64,000 nucleotides of DNA. Origin: an uncultured Bacteroidota bacterium (GTDB lineage Bacteria > Bacteroidota > Bacteroidia > Chitinophagales > Chitinophagaceae). The notes beneath the pieces were generated by a model. The model did no database searches. It was not told the origin of the DNA and saw only the letters and a program-made list of their open reading frames with translations. Each line of letters opens with the position of its first letter. Within the stretch, counting starts at the first letter, position 1. The position numbers and the translations under genes are program-made. The stretch spans positions 30,145-94,144 of the forward strand of contig CAJADG010000081.1 of NCBI GenBank assembly GCA_903938445.1. The letters run 5' to 3'. Below, in pieces: positions 45,200 to 55,018 of this stretch.

Positions 45200-45540
45200 T
45201 TGAGTGCACCTTTTTTATGAGCATATAAAAAGCCCATGAATAAAATAAATATGAATACAATAATTTCAATCAATGCAACTATGCCCACTTTCTTTACTAC
45301 TACAGCCCATGGGTACATGAACACTAATTCAACATCAAAGATTAAAAACAAAAGTGCAAATAAATAATAGCCAACGTTAAATTGATGCCAAGGAGAAGTG
45401 TTGGTAGGAATACCACATTCATATGCTTGACCTTTTTGTGAATTTTTACTTCCCTTCACTAAAATTTTACCTACTAGAATTCCGCCTGCAGAAAATGCAA
45501 TTGCAGCAATTAGCAATGCAATTAAGGAAATCGCTCCCAT
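45190..45540 (-). CDS. nuoA: NADH-quinone oxidoreductase subunit A
   Basis: The 116-residue, three-helix membrane subunit has [12 protein letters not shown] and the acidic [17 protein letters not shown] helix typical of NuoA. It is the first gene of the eleven-gene operon. The 66-nt gap upstream separates it from the lipid kinase gene on the same strand. Confidence 0.94.
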   Translation of the reverse strand: MGAISLIALLIAAIAFSAGGILVGKILVKGSKNSQKGQAYECGIPTNTSPWHQFNVGYYLFALLFLIFDVELVFMYPWAVVVKKVGIVALIEIIVFIFILFMGFLYAHKKGALKWN

Positions 45541-45606
45541 AAGCTCGTTATTTAATGTAACCTAAATTACGAATAAAATTGCGATTCTTTTCGATTTATT
45601 AAGTCC

Positions 45607-46458
45607 CTAGCAAATAACATTTAGGGCTTTGGGCATAATTTTAATGGCTAAATCTTGTGAAGTAGTCATTAATGATTCACCATCTAAATGAATAGGAGCC
45701 TCTTTTTTGTATTTGACATGGATTGATGTAGCAGCGGTAATCTCCACTTTTTTAGATTCATGGATAGTGCCCTTGAACAAACGGATGGCAATGAAAAAAG
45801 CGCGTAATAATCCAATTTTATATATTTTAACAATCTCTAGTAAACCATCCTGAACATCTGAATTTGGGGAAATGTATGCGTTGTTTCCAAATTGATTGGC
45901 ATTCGCAATTGTTAATGAAAACACAGGTTCTTTATTTCCTTCATTTATACAGATTTCAATGGGCTGATAGTTGAATATTGTTATTAATGTAGCCTTGACA
46001 TAATTAATAAGTCCCCTGCCTTTGCCTTTAGCAAATTCATTAGCTACGCTTGCATCAAATCCAATTCCTGCAGTACAAAAAAAGTATTTATCATTTAATA
46101 TCCCTACATCCATTTTTTGAGGAGTACCTTCTTTGGCTATTTGTAGTGCTTTATTAATTTTCAATGGAATTTTAAGGTGCCTGGCTAATCCATTCCCAGA
46201 TCCAATGGGTATAATTCCAAGTGGTATATAAGTGCCAACCAAAGCAGAAGCAACTTCGTTAATGGTACCATCTCCACCTACAGCTATAATCCTCGAAGCC
46301 CCATCTGCTATTGCTTTTTGAGCAAATTCATAGGCTTCTAAAGGTGCCGTTGTTTCCCATATTTTACAATGAGGGTCTTCTTTAATTTTTGTGATTAATT
46401 TTTGAAAATGGGAAGGTGTATTAGTTCCTGCATTTGGATTAATAATAAAGAAGTTCAT
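45607..46458 (-). CDS. Diacylglycerol/lipid kinase family protein (YegS/BmrU-like)
   Basis: The 283-residue protein has INPNAGTNT, the GGDGTINEVASAL active-site loop and IPIGSGNGLARHL, as in the DAGK-catalytic family (DgkB, YegS). It probably phosphorylates a diacylglycerol-like lipid or sphingoid base at the cytoplasmic membrane face; the substrate is not predictable. A -7 element 5 nt before the ATG suggests a leaderless transcript. Confidence 0.88.
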   Translation of the reverse strand: MNFFIINPNAGTNTPSHFQKLITKIKEDPHCKIWETTAPLEAYEFAQKAIADGASRIIAVGGDGTINEVASALVGTYIPLGIIPIGSGNGLARHLKIPLKINKALQIAKEGTPQKMDVGILNDKYFFCTAGIGFDASVANEFAKGKGRGLINYVKATLITIFNYQPIEICINEGNKEPVFSLTIANANQFGNNAYISPNSDVQDGLLEIVKIYKIGLLRAFFIAIRLFKGTIHESKKVEITAATSIHVKYKKEAPIHLDGESLMTTSQDLAIKIMPKALNVIC

Positions 46459-46463
46459 TAAAG

Positions 46464-46471
46464 CAAAATTA
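46464..46471 (-). promoter_or_regulatory. -7 element TAATTTTG, leaderless start of lipid kinase
   Basis: On the minus strand TAATTTTG is followed by CTTTA and the ATG at 46458. It is an exact TAnnTTTG match with a 5-nt spacer. Confidence 0.6.
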
Positions 46472-46548
46472 GCTGAATAAAATGAAAAATATACTAAGCA
46501 TTTTTCAATAGCTACTTATTTTTCAAATGAATAATTATTACAATTTAC

Positions 46549-47325
46549 TTAAAAAGCAACTATAGGATGCTTTTGACCAGGAATGTTTATTATTTGTACG
46601 TTTACATTAAAAACATTTGCAATTAAAGAAGATGTAATAACCTCAGTAGGCTTGCCTTGTGCGACTAAATTGCCTTCTTTTAATAAGTATACTTTATCCG
46701 CATATGCTAATGCCCAATTAATATCATGCACTACCATAATCACGACCATATCATCACTAATAAATTTTTGAATGGTTTGCAACAAATATTTTTGAAACTG
46801 AATGTCTAAATTATTGAGCGGCTCGTCTAAAAATAAAAACCTGTTTTTACCTAGTGTTTTATCCCATACCTGTGCTAATACCCTTGCAAATTGCACTCTT
46901 TGTTGCTCTCCGCCACTTAGGGTATTAAAATCTCTATTTTGCAGATGATTTATTTCAAGTTGATCAATTATTTCATGGATAATTTCATAATCCTTTGTAG
47001 TCGCTTGATATTCATAATGCGGGTAGCGACCCATCTGAATTAATTCAATTACTTTAATAGGGAATGGAATATTATTTTGCTGACTTAAATAGCTGCGATA
47101 GGTTGCCAGCGCTGCGGTTGTAATTTCTTTAATAGATAAATTATCGTAGCTAACAAGCCCCTGAAATTTTTCAATTTGCCCACTTGCTATTTTCATCAAA
47201 GATGTTTTCCCGGAGCCATTGGGTCCTAATATCATATGCAAATGCCCAGGTGTAAATTGTACATTTACATTTGACAAGATTTGTTTGCCACCAATATTAT
47301 AATGGATGTCCTGTAGCTTAAGCAT
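46549..47325 (-). CDS. hmuV: Haem/metal-chelate ABC transporter ATP-binding protein (HmuV-like)
   Basis: The 258-residue ABC ATPase has Walker A GPNGSGKTS, signature LSGGEQQRVQFAR, Walker B FLFLDEP and the switch His in VVHDINW. It belongs to the FecE/BtuD/HmuV class. It powers the importer formed with the permease, which it overlaps by 8 nt. The haem assignment follows from the binding protein two genes upstream. Confidence 0.85.
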   Translation of the reverse strand: MLKLQDIHYNIGGKQILSNVNVQFTPGHLHMILGPNGSGKTSLMKIASGQIEKFQGLVSYDNLSIKEITTAALATYRSYLSQQNNIPFPIKVIELIQMGRYPHYEYQATTKDYEIIHEIIDQLEINHLQNRDFNTLSGGEQQRVQFARVLAQVWDKTLGKNRFLFLDEPLNNLDIQFQKYLLQTIQKFISDDMVVIMVVHDINWALAYADKVYLLKEGNLVAQGKPTEVITSSLIANVFNVNVQIINIPGQKHPIVAF

Positions 47326-48358
47326 CTGATTTTATAAAAAGATTTTTCTTCAATAAAAATATAAAAATAGGTGCACCTACAAGTGAAGTGATAATCCCAA
47401 TAGGAATTTCAGAAGGTGCTAATAATAATCTTGCTAATAAATCGGCTAGTAATAAAACAGCTGCTCCAATAATCATTGAAGCTGGCAATATTTTTTTATG
47501 ATCACTGCCTACAAACTGACGAACTATATGAGGGACAATCAATCCAACAAAACCAATCACCCCAACAAATGATGTTACAATAGCTACCATAATGGTATTG
47601 ATCAATAATATTTTTCTTCGAAATTGTTTAATGTTGACGCCCAAGTGTAAGGCTTCTTCTTCTCCAAGTAATAATGCGTTTAAAGGTTTTATAAAATTAA
47701 AAATGGAAAAGATTACAATTATCAAGAGTGACATGACGATTAGTACCTGTTGCCAATTGGCACCAGAAAATGTCCCTAAGTTCCAAAAATTAATACTTCT
47801 TGCTTGAGGGTCTCTTGCGAGGTATGTCATAAAGCCCATCCCACTTAATCCCATTGCATTAATGGCGAGCCCCACTAATAAAATAGATAACACATTTGTT
47901 TTTTGTTGGCTTTTTGAAACTGCATATACTAAAAAAGTGGCAAGGATAGCACCCATAAATGCAAATAGAGGAACGAGTAAAGGCCCCACTAATGACTTGT
48001 ATTCCAAAGGTAAATAAACGGCTAATACAAAAACAATGGATGCGCCAAAAGCCGCACCAGCACTGGTTCCTATAATACCTGGCTCTACCAATGGATTTCT
48101 AAATAATCCCTGCATAAACACCCCCGATACCGATAAGATGGCACCTGAAAAAAGACAAAGTAATACCCTTGGTAGTCTAATTTGTAAAAAGACACCTTCA
48201 TAAATGGATGAAGGTGCCTTTCCTTGAAAAAAATGCTGAATAGCATCTGACATTTGTTGATTAGTAATGCTAACAGCACCCCATTGTATAGAGGCAAGCA
48301 TAATTAAACAAAGCAAAATGCTCGAAACTAAGTATATCGTATTTTTCTTATTGAACAT
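47318..48358 (-). CDS. hmuU: FecCD-family ABC permease (HmuU-like)
   Basis: The 346-residue membrane protein of the BtuC/FecCD family has about ten helices, with RLPRVLLCLFSGAILSVSG, RNPLVEPGIIGTSAGAAFGA and the coupling loop LGVNIKQFRRK. It carries the substrate across the inner membrane. It overlaps hmuT by 11 nt and hmuV by 8 nt, a tightly coupled set. Confidence 0.87.
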   Translation of the reverse strand: MFNKKNTIYLVSSILLCLIMLASIQWGAVSITNQQMSDAIQHFFQGKAPSSIYEGVFLQIRLPRVLLCLFSGAILSVSGVFMQGLFRNPLVEPGIIGTSAGAAFGASIVFVLAVYLPLEYKSLVGPLLVPLFAFMGAILATFLVYAVSKSQQKTNVLSILLVGLAINAMGLSGMGFMTYLARDPQARSINFWNLGTFSGANWQQVLIVMSLLIIVIFSIFNFIKPLNALLLGEEEALHLGVNIKQFRRKILLINTIMVAIVTSFVGVIGFVGLIVPHIVRQFVGSDHKKILPASMIIGAAVLLLADLLARLLLAPSEIPIGIITSLVGAPIFIFLLKKNLFIKSDA

Positions 48359-49235
48359 TTTTAAAACTATGCAATTGTTTCATCAATGATAAAATATTTG
48401 CACCTGATCTTGGTCCGAAATAAACTAAGTCATGTTCTTCAAATCGAATTATATTTTTATTTTTTCCAGCATTGGTTAAAGCAACTCCAGGAACTCCTGC
48501 AATAAATTTTTCCATACTACCCATTTGATCAAATCCAAAATCAGTAGCAATAATCACATCAGGATTAGCAGCTGCAATCGCTTCAGCAGATAATTGTTTT
48601 GCACCTTTGGCATCATAAATGGCAGTTTCACCACCAGCTAATTCAATCATTTTATCTCCTACACCATGCCTTCCGCTCATTACAAAATAAATATTACTGG
48701 CTCTACCAAAATGAATAATCATCACTTTTGGTTTTTTGGTAACATGAATAGCTTTTAATGAATCGGCAGCTGCATTTATGGAAGCGTCCATTTCTTGAAT
48801 AATAGCATCTGCTTTTTCAGGTACTCCATAAAAATCAGCCAATTCCTTTAAAGTTAGTTTAGCACTATCAATGGTATTAGCGGAACCAAATGTTTTTACT
48901 TTCAATCCCACTTTGGTAATTTGAGGAATTACTGTTTCTGGCCCAATATCATTACTATGAATTACTAAATCAGGATTCATGGCAATGATACCCTCTGGAC
49001 TCAAGGCACGGTGGTAGCCCACTGTTTTCAATAGTTTTGCACTATCAGGGTAACTGCTACTTAAATCTACTGCTACCAATGATTTGCCTTGTCCCAAAGC
49101 AAAAACCATTTCAGTTAAATGCTTTGACACAGAAACGATTCGCATATTGCTTGGTGCTTTAGCCTCTTGATTTGAAAAACGTCCGCAGCCCATGAATAAA
49201 AAACTCAAAAGGCCGAAATAATATATCTTTTTCAT
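48348..49235 (-). CDS. hmuT: Haem-binding periplasmic lipoprotein (HmuT-like)
   Basis: The 295-residue cluster A-II binding protein begins with a lipoprotein signal (LLSFLFMGCG). It carries GYHRALSPEGIIAMNPDLVI, matching the HmuT/ShuT motif whose tyrosine binds haem iron. It delivers substrate to HmuUV. A cobalamin-binding BtuF was considered, but this tyrosine motif favours haem. It lies 18 nt after the TonB receptor gene. Confidence 0.8.
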   Translation of the reverse strand: MKKIYYFGLLSFLFMGCGRFSNQEAKAPSNMRIVSVSKHLTEMVFALGQGKSLVAVDLSSSYPDSAKLLKTVGYHRALSPEGIIAMNPDLVIHSNDIGPETVIPQITKVGLKVKTFGSANTIDSAKLTLKELADFYGVPEKADAIIQEMDASINAAADSLKAIHVTKKPKVMIIHFGRASNIYFVMSGRHGVGDKMIELAGGETAIYDAKGAKQLSAEAIAAANPDVIIATDFGFDQMGSMEKFIAGVPGVALTNAGKNKNIIRFEEHDLVYFGPRSGANILSLMKQLHSFKNVQ

Positions 49236-49253
49236 AGTTTAAATTTAATACAA

Positions 49254-51677
49254 TTAGAATGTATATTTTAAATTAATGCCACCAAATACCATTGCATTTT
49301 TAGGTGCTGGTAAATAAGTGTCAGGTAATTGATTCGCAAATACCATTAAATAATACTTGGTATTTGTCATATTAGTTGCACCAATATAAGTATCAAGACT
49401 AAAATGTTTGTCAATTAAAGTACTATATCCAAGTTTCCCATTTAACAAATTATAACTGGTAGTCCAATAGTCATTCAATCCTGTAATAGGTGTTTTATCT
49501 TTATAATTGTAGGTTACATTAGCATAAAATCCTCCTTTAAATTGCATATCAACTCCTGCATTTACCATCCAATTCGGTACGCCGGCAACTTGTTTGCCCG
49601 TATAATTTTCGATGGAAGTAACGGATTTTTGAATCGTGAAATTATTTGCATAAGTAAAATCACTTTTGGTAAAATTAGCAAATGGACTTATTAGTTTTAT
49701 GATACCCTCTTTATTGTTGATCAAGTTATATTTAACCATCCCTTCAACACCAAAGTGCCTTTGTTCTCCACCATTTACAACATAAGAATATAATGTTGTT
49801 GTTTTTGATGCTGGTGAAACAACTGAAATAGCAGTCATTTTATTTTCAAAAACTGTATGGAAATAAGCAAATTCATAAATTAATTTATTGTCAAAAATTT
49901 GCCCCTTAGTTCCATATTCAATTTGTGTTCCTACTTCAGGAACTAATGTTTCATTAACTCTACCCGTTGCAGGTGTTGCCGGGGTTGTGACAGCAGGAGT
50001 CGTTATATAAAAATATGAACTTACAGGTGCTTTATATCCTTTGCTATAAGATGCATACACAGAAATATGCTTATTGATTATCTTATTAATTGCAAAATGA
50101 GGAGATGCCATTCCTGTATATTCCTTTTCAAATTGTGAGGGTCTTGTGGCTAATGTAGGATTGAATCGGTCATTCAATGTGATTTTCATATTGCTTGAAC
50201 CAATACCTCCTGAAATTGAAATGTCTTTTGGTAAACTTAAAGTCCATTCAGTAAAAAGAGAGGAAGTAGTGCTTACTGTGTTTACATCTGATGTAGTTGC
50301 ATTCAACACCCAGTAAGGATTTACACCATATTTCCAAAAACTAGCAGTGTCTAATGGATTTTGTTTCATATTATATCCCACTACATGTGCATCCTGTCTT
50401 TGCGTTTCAATTCCAGTGATTCCGGAAAGCTTAATGTTTTGATTTAAATCAAATTTAGAATCAATGGTTGCTCTAACACCATAATTGCCAGTTGCTTTCT
50501 CCGTCCATCCAGCGGCGGAACTTGCATTGCTGGTAAAGTTGGTTCCAAATAGAGTAGTGTTACTTGTTAAATTTTCATTTAGCTTATAAGTATTGGTAAT
50601 GCCTGCTCTAAAGGTGATCACATTACTATGCCCATCTCTTTTTATGTAATCAATATTGCCTGAATAATCATTTGCCTCATATTGTGCAATGGTTAATTCA
50701 CCTGCACGTTGATCATAACTGTTGCTATATCCAAAATACGTGCTTACAGTTTGCTTTTCACTTGGAGCATAAACATTCACTACATTGGCATAGTCTTTTC
50801 TTGATGCATTATGAATTGTAAATCCATCTACTTCCTGATGACCATAGCTTGCAATTAAAGATGAATTATTATTGGATGTTTGGAAGGTTGTTGTGTTTCT
50901 TTTTAATCCATAATTTCCTGTAATAAATTCCTGACCTAAGCTAGTTTTATTTTTTTCAGGTTGAATGGTTTTTAAATTAATCGCACCTGCAATGGCCAAT
51001 CCAAATAATGATCCAGCTGGTCCTTTTACAACTTCGGCTGATGCAATTGAGCCAAAATCAATATCATCCATTGTTGTAATTCCTTCTGCATCTGTAACAG
51101 GTATTCCATTTAAATAAACTTTCGATCCTTGTCCATCAAAATTGCTGCTTGTTCCATTTTTTCCTCTCACTCCATTACCGTAACCTCTAATATTAAATTG
51201 TTGCCCGCCGCCAACGGATCTTCTCGCCATTTGAACACCTGGCACATTGGTTTGAATGGCATCATCAAAAAACAAACCAGTACCTCTTTTAATATCAGTT
51301 TGATTTAAATTGGTTATGGCAGCTGGTTGATACAATAAAGTTTTATTACTATTGGTAGAATTTGAAACTTCCACTTCATCTAAAGTTAAAACAGTTGGAT
51401 TTAAATAGATGATTATATCGGTTGCACATTTTTTATTGTTCTCTATTTTAGTTTCATATCCTACAAAACTTATTTTGATAGATTCTTTTGCATTACACAG
51501 GTAGTTAAAATTACCGTTATTGTCTGTGGTAGATTTTTTATTGTCTATAAACACAGTTGCCCCCACTAATGGCTTTTTGGTGATGGCATCTAAAATTTTT
51601 CCTTTTACATTGGTTTGCCCCATTGCATTTATTGTCATAAATAATCCTAAAGCCAAATTCAGTAAAACATTTTTCAT
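49254..51677 (-). CDS. TonB-dependent receptor for the haem-type uptake system
   Basis: The 807-residue receptor has a signal peptide ending NAMGQ, a carboxypeptidase-like domain (VKGKILDAITKKPLVGATVF), a plug with FNIRGYGNG, KVYLNGIPVTDAEG and VVKGPAGSLFG, and a barrel ending INLKYTF. It is the first of four genes leading to hmuTUV, so it probably imports haem or a ferric chelate across the outer membrane. I do not see the FRAP/NPNL box of classical haem receptors, so the ligand remains uncertain. Confidence 0.87.
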   Translation of the reverse strand: MKNVLLNLALGLFMTINAMGQTNVKGKILDAITKKPLVGATVFIDNKKSTTDNNGNFNYLCNAKESIKISFVGYETKIENNKKCATDIIIYLNPTVLTLDEVEVSNSTNSNKTLLYQPAAITNLNQTDIKRGTGLFFDDAIQTNVPGVQMARRSVGGGQQFNIRGYGNGVRGKNGTSSNFDGQGSKVYLNGIPVTDAEGITTMDDIDFGSIASAEVVKGPAGSLFGLAIAGAINLKTIQPEKNKTSLGQEFITGNYGLKRNTTTFQTSNNNSSLIASYGHQEVDGFTIHNASRKDYANVVNVYAPSEKQTVSTYFGYSNSYDQRAGELTIAQYEANDYSGNIDYIKRDGHSNVITFRAGITNTYKLNENLTSNTTLFGTNFTSNASSAAGWTEKATGNYGVRATIDSKFDLNQNIKLSGITGIETQRQDAHVVGYNMKQNPLDTASFWKYGVNPYWVLNATTSDVNTVSTTSSLFTEWTLSLPKDISISGGIGSSNMKITLNDRFNPTLATRPSQFEKEYTGMASPHFAINKIINKHISVYASYSKGYKAPVSSYFYITTPAVTTPATPATGRVNETLVPEVGTQIEYGTKGQIFDNKLIYEFAYFHTVFENKMTAISVVSPASKTTTLYSYVVNGGEQRHFGVEGMVKYNLINNKEGIIKLISPFANFTKSDFTYANNFTIQKSVTSIENYTGKQVAGVPNWMVNAGVDMQFKGGFYANVTYNYKDKTPITGLNDYWTTSYNLLNGKLGYSTLIDKHFSLDTYIGATNMTNTKYYLMVFANQLPDTYLPAPKNAMVFGGINLKYTF

Positions 51678-51794
51678 TTAAACATCTTTTTAAAATAATA
51701 ATTGAGATTGTTGCTTTGTAAATAATAGTACAGCAACATAAATACGCTTGGAGTCATTGTAATAATACTCCTAATCCATTTGATAAATAAGTAA

Positions 51795-52313
51795 TTAAGC
51801 TAATTGCTTTGGAGGAGGGCCTTCCACTAAAAGGCTTCTGTGTAAAGTACTACTTGCTTGTACGTTAGTCTTTAATGTAGTGCAATATGATTTTTTTATT
51901 GCTACTTTTTGAGTAGGAAAATCACATTCAATTTGTGTAAATTTTAGTAGAGATTTTGCACTTTGCTTACTCTGCGTATTCGAGTTTTCATTTTGCATCC
52001 AATGATTATACACCTGAATTAAACCAGTTTCATTTTTATCGTTGATGCAGTAATAAATTATTTGATGATTAATCACTTCTTTTTTAACCACATCGTACAT
52101 GTTTCCAGCTAACTCAAATTCTTCGTTTTTTTCTTCCCAAAAAATATTTTTGTTATCGGCAATCTTTTCCACTAAATCATCAACAACATTCAGTTTTAAA
52201 TTTTGAGTTATTATTTCTTTTGCATTCCATTTTGCTAAATTAAAAACTAAATGATGTCCAACTTGGCTCATTATGAATATACCTAGTAATAATATGGAAA
52301 TTACTTTTTTCAA
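51795..52313 (-). CDS. Uncharacterised exported protein upstream of the haem receptor
   Basis: The 172-residue protein has an N-terminal export signal (VISILLLGIFIMSQVGHHLVF), a charged middle, two cysteines (IECDF, SYCTT) and a tail ending EGPPPKQLA. No domain is recognised. It lies between marC (14-nt gap upstream) and the TonB receptor (117 nt downstream) on the same strand, so a link to metal or haem uptake is possible but unproven. Confidence 0.6.
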   Translation of the reverse strand: MKKVISILLLGIFIMSQVGHHLVFNLAKWNAKEIITQNLKLNVVDDLVEKIADNKNIFWEEKNEEFELAGNMYDVVKKEVINHQIIYYCINDKNETGLIQVYNHWMQNENSNTQSKQSAKSLLKFTQIECDFPTQKVAIKKSYCTTLKTNVQASSTLHRSLLVEGPPPKQLA

Positions 52314-52327
52314 AAATCTAAATGGAT

Positions 52328-52906
52328 TTAATGTTTAAGGGATCCTACATTACTAGAGAAAATCTTAACAGCAATGGCTAAAAGGATAACCCCGAAAAAT
52401 TTACGTACTGCTAGTAATCCACCTGGACCTAATAATTTTTCAATCCAACTTAAGGATTTTAATACAATATAAATAATGGCCAAGTTTACTACGATGCCCA
52501 ATAAAATATAAGTTTCTTCAAAGTTGGCCTTTAATGACATAATGGTAGTGAGTGTACCGCTTCCTGCAATAATAGGAAAGGCGATGGGTACTACAGTTCC
52601 CGAGTGCGCGTCCTTGTCTCCTTTAAATATTTCATGACCTAATACCATCTCTAGTCCTAACAAAAATATCACAATGGATCCTCCAACTGCAAAAGATTTT
52701 ACGTCTAATCCTAAGACACTTAAAAATGGTTTCCCTAAAAATAAAAAAGCAATCATCAGGCCACCCGAAATAAGGGTCACCTTAAATGATTTAATACCTC
52801 CCATTTTTTCCTTCATAGCAATTAATAAGGGGATAGATCCCACAATATCAATTACAGCAAACAAAGTAAAAATGACAGTGACTAATTCATTAAAATGGAA
52901 TTCCAT
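52328..52906 (-). CDS. MarC-family membrane protein
   Basis: The 192-residue protein has six predicted membrane helices and the MarC-family pattern VIFTLFAVIDIVGSIPLLIA at the start and IAFPIIAGSGTLTTIM in the middle. The family was linked to multiple antibiotic resistance but its substrate is unknown. Its ATG comes immediately after the T-tract of the btuB terminator hairpin. Confidence 0.85.
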   Translation of the reverse strand: MEFHFNELVTVIFTLFAVIDIVGSIPLLIAMKEKMGGIKSFKVTLISGGLMIAFLFLGKPFLSVLGLDVKSFAVGGSIVIFLLGLEMVLGHEIFKGDKDAHSGTVVPIAFPIIAGSGTLTTIMSLKANFEETYILLGIVVNLAIIYIVLKSLSWIEKLLGPGGLLAVRKFFGVILLAIAVKIFSSNVGSLKH

Positions 52907-52940
52907 AAAAAAGCTTTGTATGAAGATACAAAGCTTTTTT
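52907..52940 (-). terminator. Perfect 14-bp hairpin between btuB and marC
   Basis: AAAAAAGCTTTGTA / TACAAAGCTTTTTT with a 6-nt loop (TCTTCA on the minus strand) begins 24 nt after the btuB stop. Its six terminal Ts run directly into the marC ATG. It probably terminates btuB; if read through, it would fold right at the marC start. Confidence 0.75.
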
Positions 52941-52964
52941 AGATTTATTATGAGTTAAGAAGGT

Positions 52965-54890
52965 TTAGTGTAATCGAATACCAAATAGGATCATTCGACC
53001 AATGGTGTTGTATCCATTAATCTCCTGAAAATGGTCATTTGCTATGTTTTGACAATCCGCAAAAAGGGTCCAATTTTTCGTTAAACTATAATTGATATGT
53101 GCATTTATTAATGTGTAATAGTTTAACAGCACATCTGGAGCTGCATAATCACCTACATCATATCTTTTGCTGGTATATCTGGCACTAATACTTAAATTTA
53201 ATTTATTGTTTGCTTTATAATTCCAGCTAATACCGCCACTATGCTTAGGGCGTTTTAATAAATAGTTGTAAGTAATGGTGTCGGTTGTTGTAATTCTGTT
53301 TTGATTGGTTTCTTGTCCATTCATTAAAGTATAGTTGGCTGCAAAACTATTTTTTTCATTTGCTTTCCAATTTATCTCTATTTCTAGCCCATTTACTTTT
53401 TGACTAATAAAATTGAAAAAATTATAATCAATATAATTGTAATCAATGCCGTTATCAATGGTACGATTATAAAACACTGCACGCGTAAATATTTTTTCAG
53501 ACTTATGTTCAATCCCAATTTCTGTATTAAAAGATTTTTCAGGAGCCAATGCACTATTATAACTTAATTCGTACAAAGAAGGTACTTTGTATCCTGTTGA
53601 AACGCTTGCAATTAAACGATTTTGTGCATCTATTTTAAAGGACGGACTCGCTGTAAATGTTTGATTGCCACCATAACGTGAATGATTATTATATCTGCCA
53701 CCCAATTCAAGTAACCAACTATTATTAGGAGAATGTAATAAAAGGGAAGTGTAAATAGCATTCTGATATTGGAAGGTATCTTTAAAATTATCACTGTAAG
53801 GCCCGTAAATACTCAATGAAAAATAGTCTTGTTTATAGGATCCATATCTAAAATCCGTTCCAATGATCCATTGTACATTTTTTGAAATAGGAGTAGAAAA
53901 AAAAGCATCTGCAAAATGGGATTTACCAGCGTATTGATTTTTCTCGTAAGTGATATAGGTTTTATCTGTACTGTCATTTAAATAATTTCTATCCTGTGTG
54001 CTATATTGATACAACAATTGAAAACTAGTGTTTTCTTTTTTATATTTTAAAGTAACCCCCGACATTTTAGTCGCATTTTTGAAGTACTCGTCTTTATCAT
54101 CTTTAAATGCACCATAATCCACATCAGCAGAATAAGAAGTTTGACGGGTATATGCTTTTAAATTCCAGTTGTTATTAAATGCATAATTTACATTTACAAA
54201 CCAGCTTTTATTTTGGTATCCGTCTTTGTCAAATAGTCCTGTATTTTTTATATCAGTAGCGGAGGAAAATCCATTTGCAGATTGATTTTCAAAGCCCGCT
54301 ACATAACTTAATTTATTAAAAGTATGTGCATGTTGAAGATCAAATTTATGGGTACCATATGTGCCCGTGCTATAGGAACCCGACCAAGATTTTTGATCTT
54401 TTGATTTTGTAATAATATTGATGACACCACCAATAGCATCAGAGCCATACATGGTACTTTGCGCACCTTTTAAAATCTCTACTCTTTCCACCTGACTTAG
54501 TGGTACTAAGTTTAAATCAAATTCATTACTAATCATACTTGGGTCACCAGCGGGTACTCCATCAATTAATACCAATGTTCTACCGCTAGAAGCACCGCGC
54601 ATATAAATACTAGGTACGGTCCCTGCATTGCTTAAAGCACCAGGCAAATACAAACCAGCTTGCTCATTTAAAATTTCAGAAAGGGTACGGCCCGCATTGG
54701 CTTTAATGTCGGCAGCTGTTATTATACTTACTACTTTGCCTGTTGTATTTTGTTTCTGCTCAATTTTATTAGCAGTGACAATAACATCTTCTAAGCTGTA
54801 GGCATTTTTTTGTGAAAGACTGTCTTTTTGCCCAAAGAGTAGGGTGGTTGCGATTAAGCCAACCGAGAGCGTGATTAATTTTTTGCTCAT
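52965..54890 (-). CDS. btuB: BtuB-like TonB-dependent cobalamin receptor
   Basis: The 641-residue receptor has a signal peptide (MSKKLITLSVGLIATTLLFGQ), a TonB-box-like SLEDVIVTANK, a plug (ADIKANAGRTLSEILNEQAG, YMRGASSGRTLVLIDGVPAG, ILKGAQSTMYGSDAIGGV) and a barrel ending FGIRLH. It lacks the carboxypeptidase-like extension of the other receptors and is close in size to BtuB. A cobalamin riboswitch lies in its leader, which strongly supports B12 or cobinamide as ligand. The start at 54890 is set by the signal peptide. Confidence 0.88.
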   Translation of the reverse strand: MSKKLITLSVGLIATTLLFGQKDSLSQKNAYSLEDVIVTANKIEQKQNTTGKVVSIITAADIKANAGRTLSEILNEQAGLYLPGALSNAGTVPSIYMRGASSGRTLVLIDGVPAGDPSMISNEFDLNLVPLSQVERVEILKGAQSTMYGSDAIGGVINIITKSKDQKSWSGSYSTGTYGTHKFDLQHAHTFNKLSYVAGFENQSANGFSSATDIKNTGLFDKDGYQNKSWFVNVNYAFNNNWNLKAYTRQTSYSADVDYGAFKDDKDEYFKNATKMSGVTLKYKKENTSFQLLYQYSTQDRNYLNDSTDKTYITYEKNQYAGKSHFADAFFSTPISKNVQWIIGTDFRYGSYKQDYFSLSIYGPYSDNFKDTFQYQNAIYTSLLLHSPNNSWLLELGGRYNNHSRYGGNQTFTASPSFKIDAQNRLIASVSTGYKVPSLYELSYNSALAPEKSFNTEIGIEHKSEKIFTRAVFYNRTIDNGIDYNYIDYNFFNFISQKVNGLEIEINWKANEKNSFAANYTLMNGQETNQNRITTTDTITYNYLLKRPKHSGGISWNYKANNKLNLSISARYTSKRYDVGDYAAPDVLLNYYTLINAHINYSLTKNWTLFADCQNIANDHFQEINGYNTIGRMILFGIRLH

Positions 54891-55018
54891 TGTTTTGTTT
54901 TTTTTGGTTAACAATGAGCTTCCTGGAAAAAAGAACCATAATAAATTGAGGAGTATAAAAGTACCCTCAACGTTTTACAATCCTGCTTTTTACCCGAAAG
55001 CTGTTGGTTATAAATTAA

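Noticed and set aside
46549..49235. The ABC importer as a cobalamin BtuFCD system
   Set aside because: The binding protein has the HmuT tyrosine motif (GYHRALSPEG), and the receptor in the same gene run has no riboswitch. B12 remains possible but is less likely than haem.
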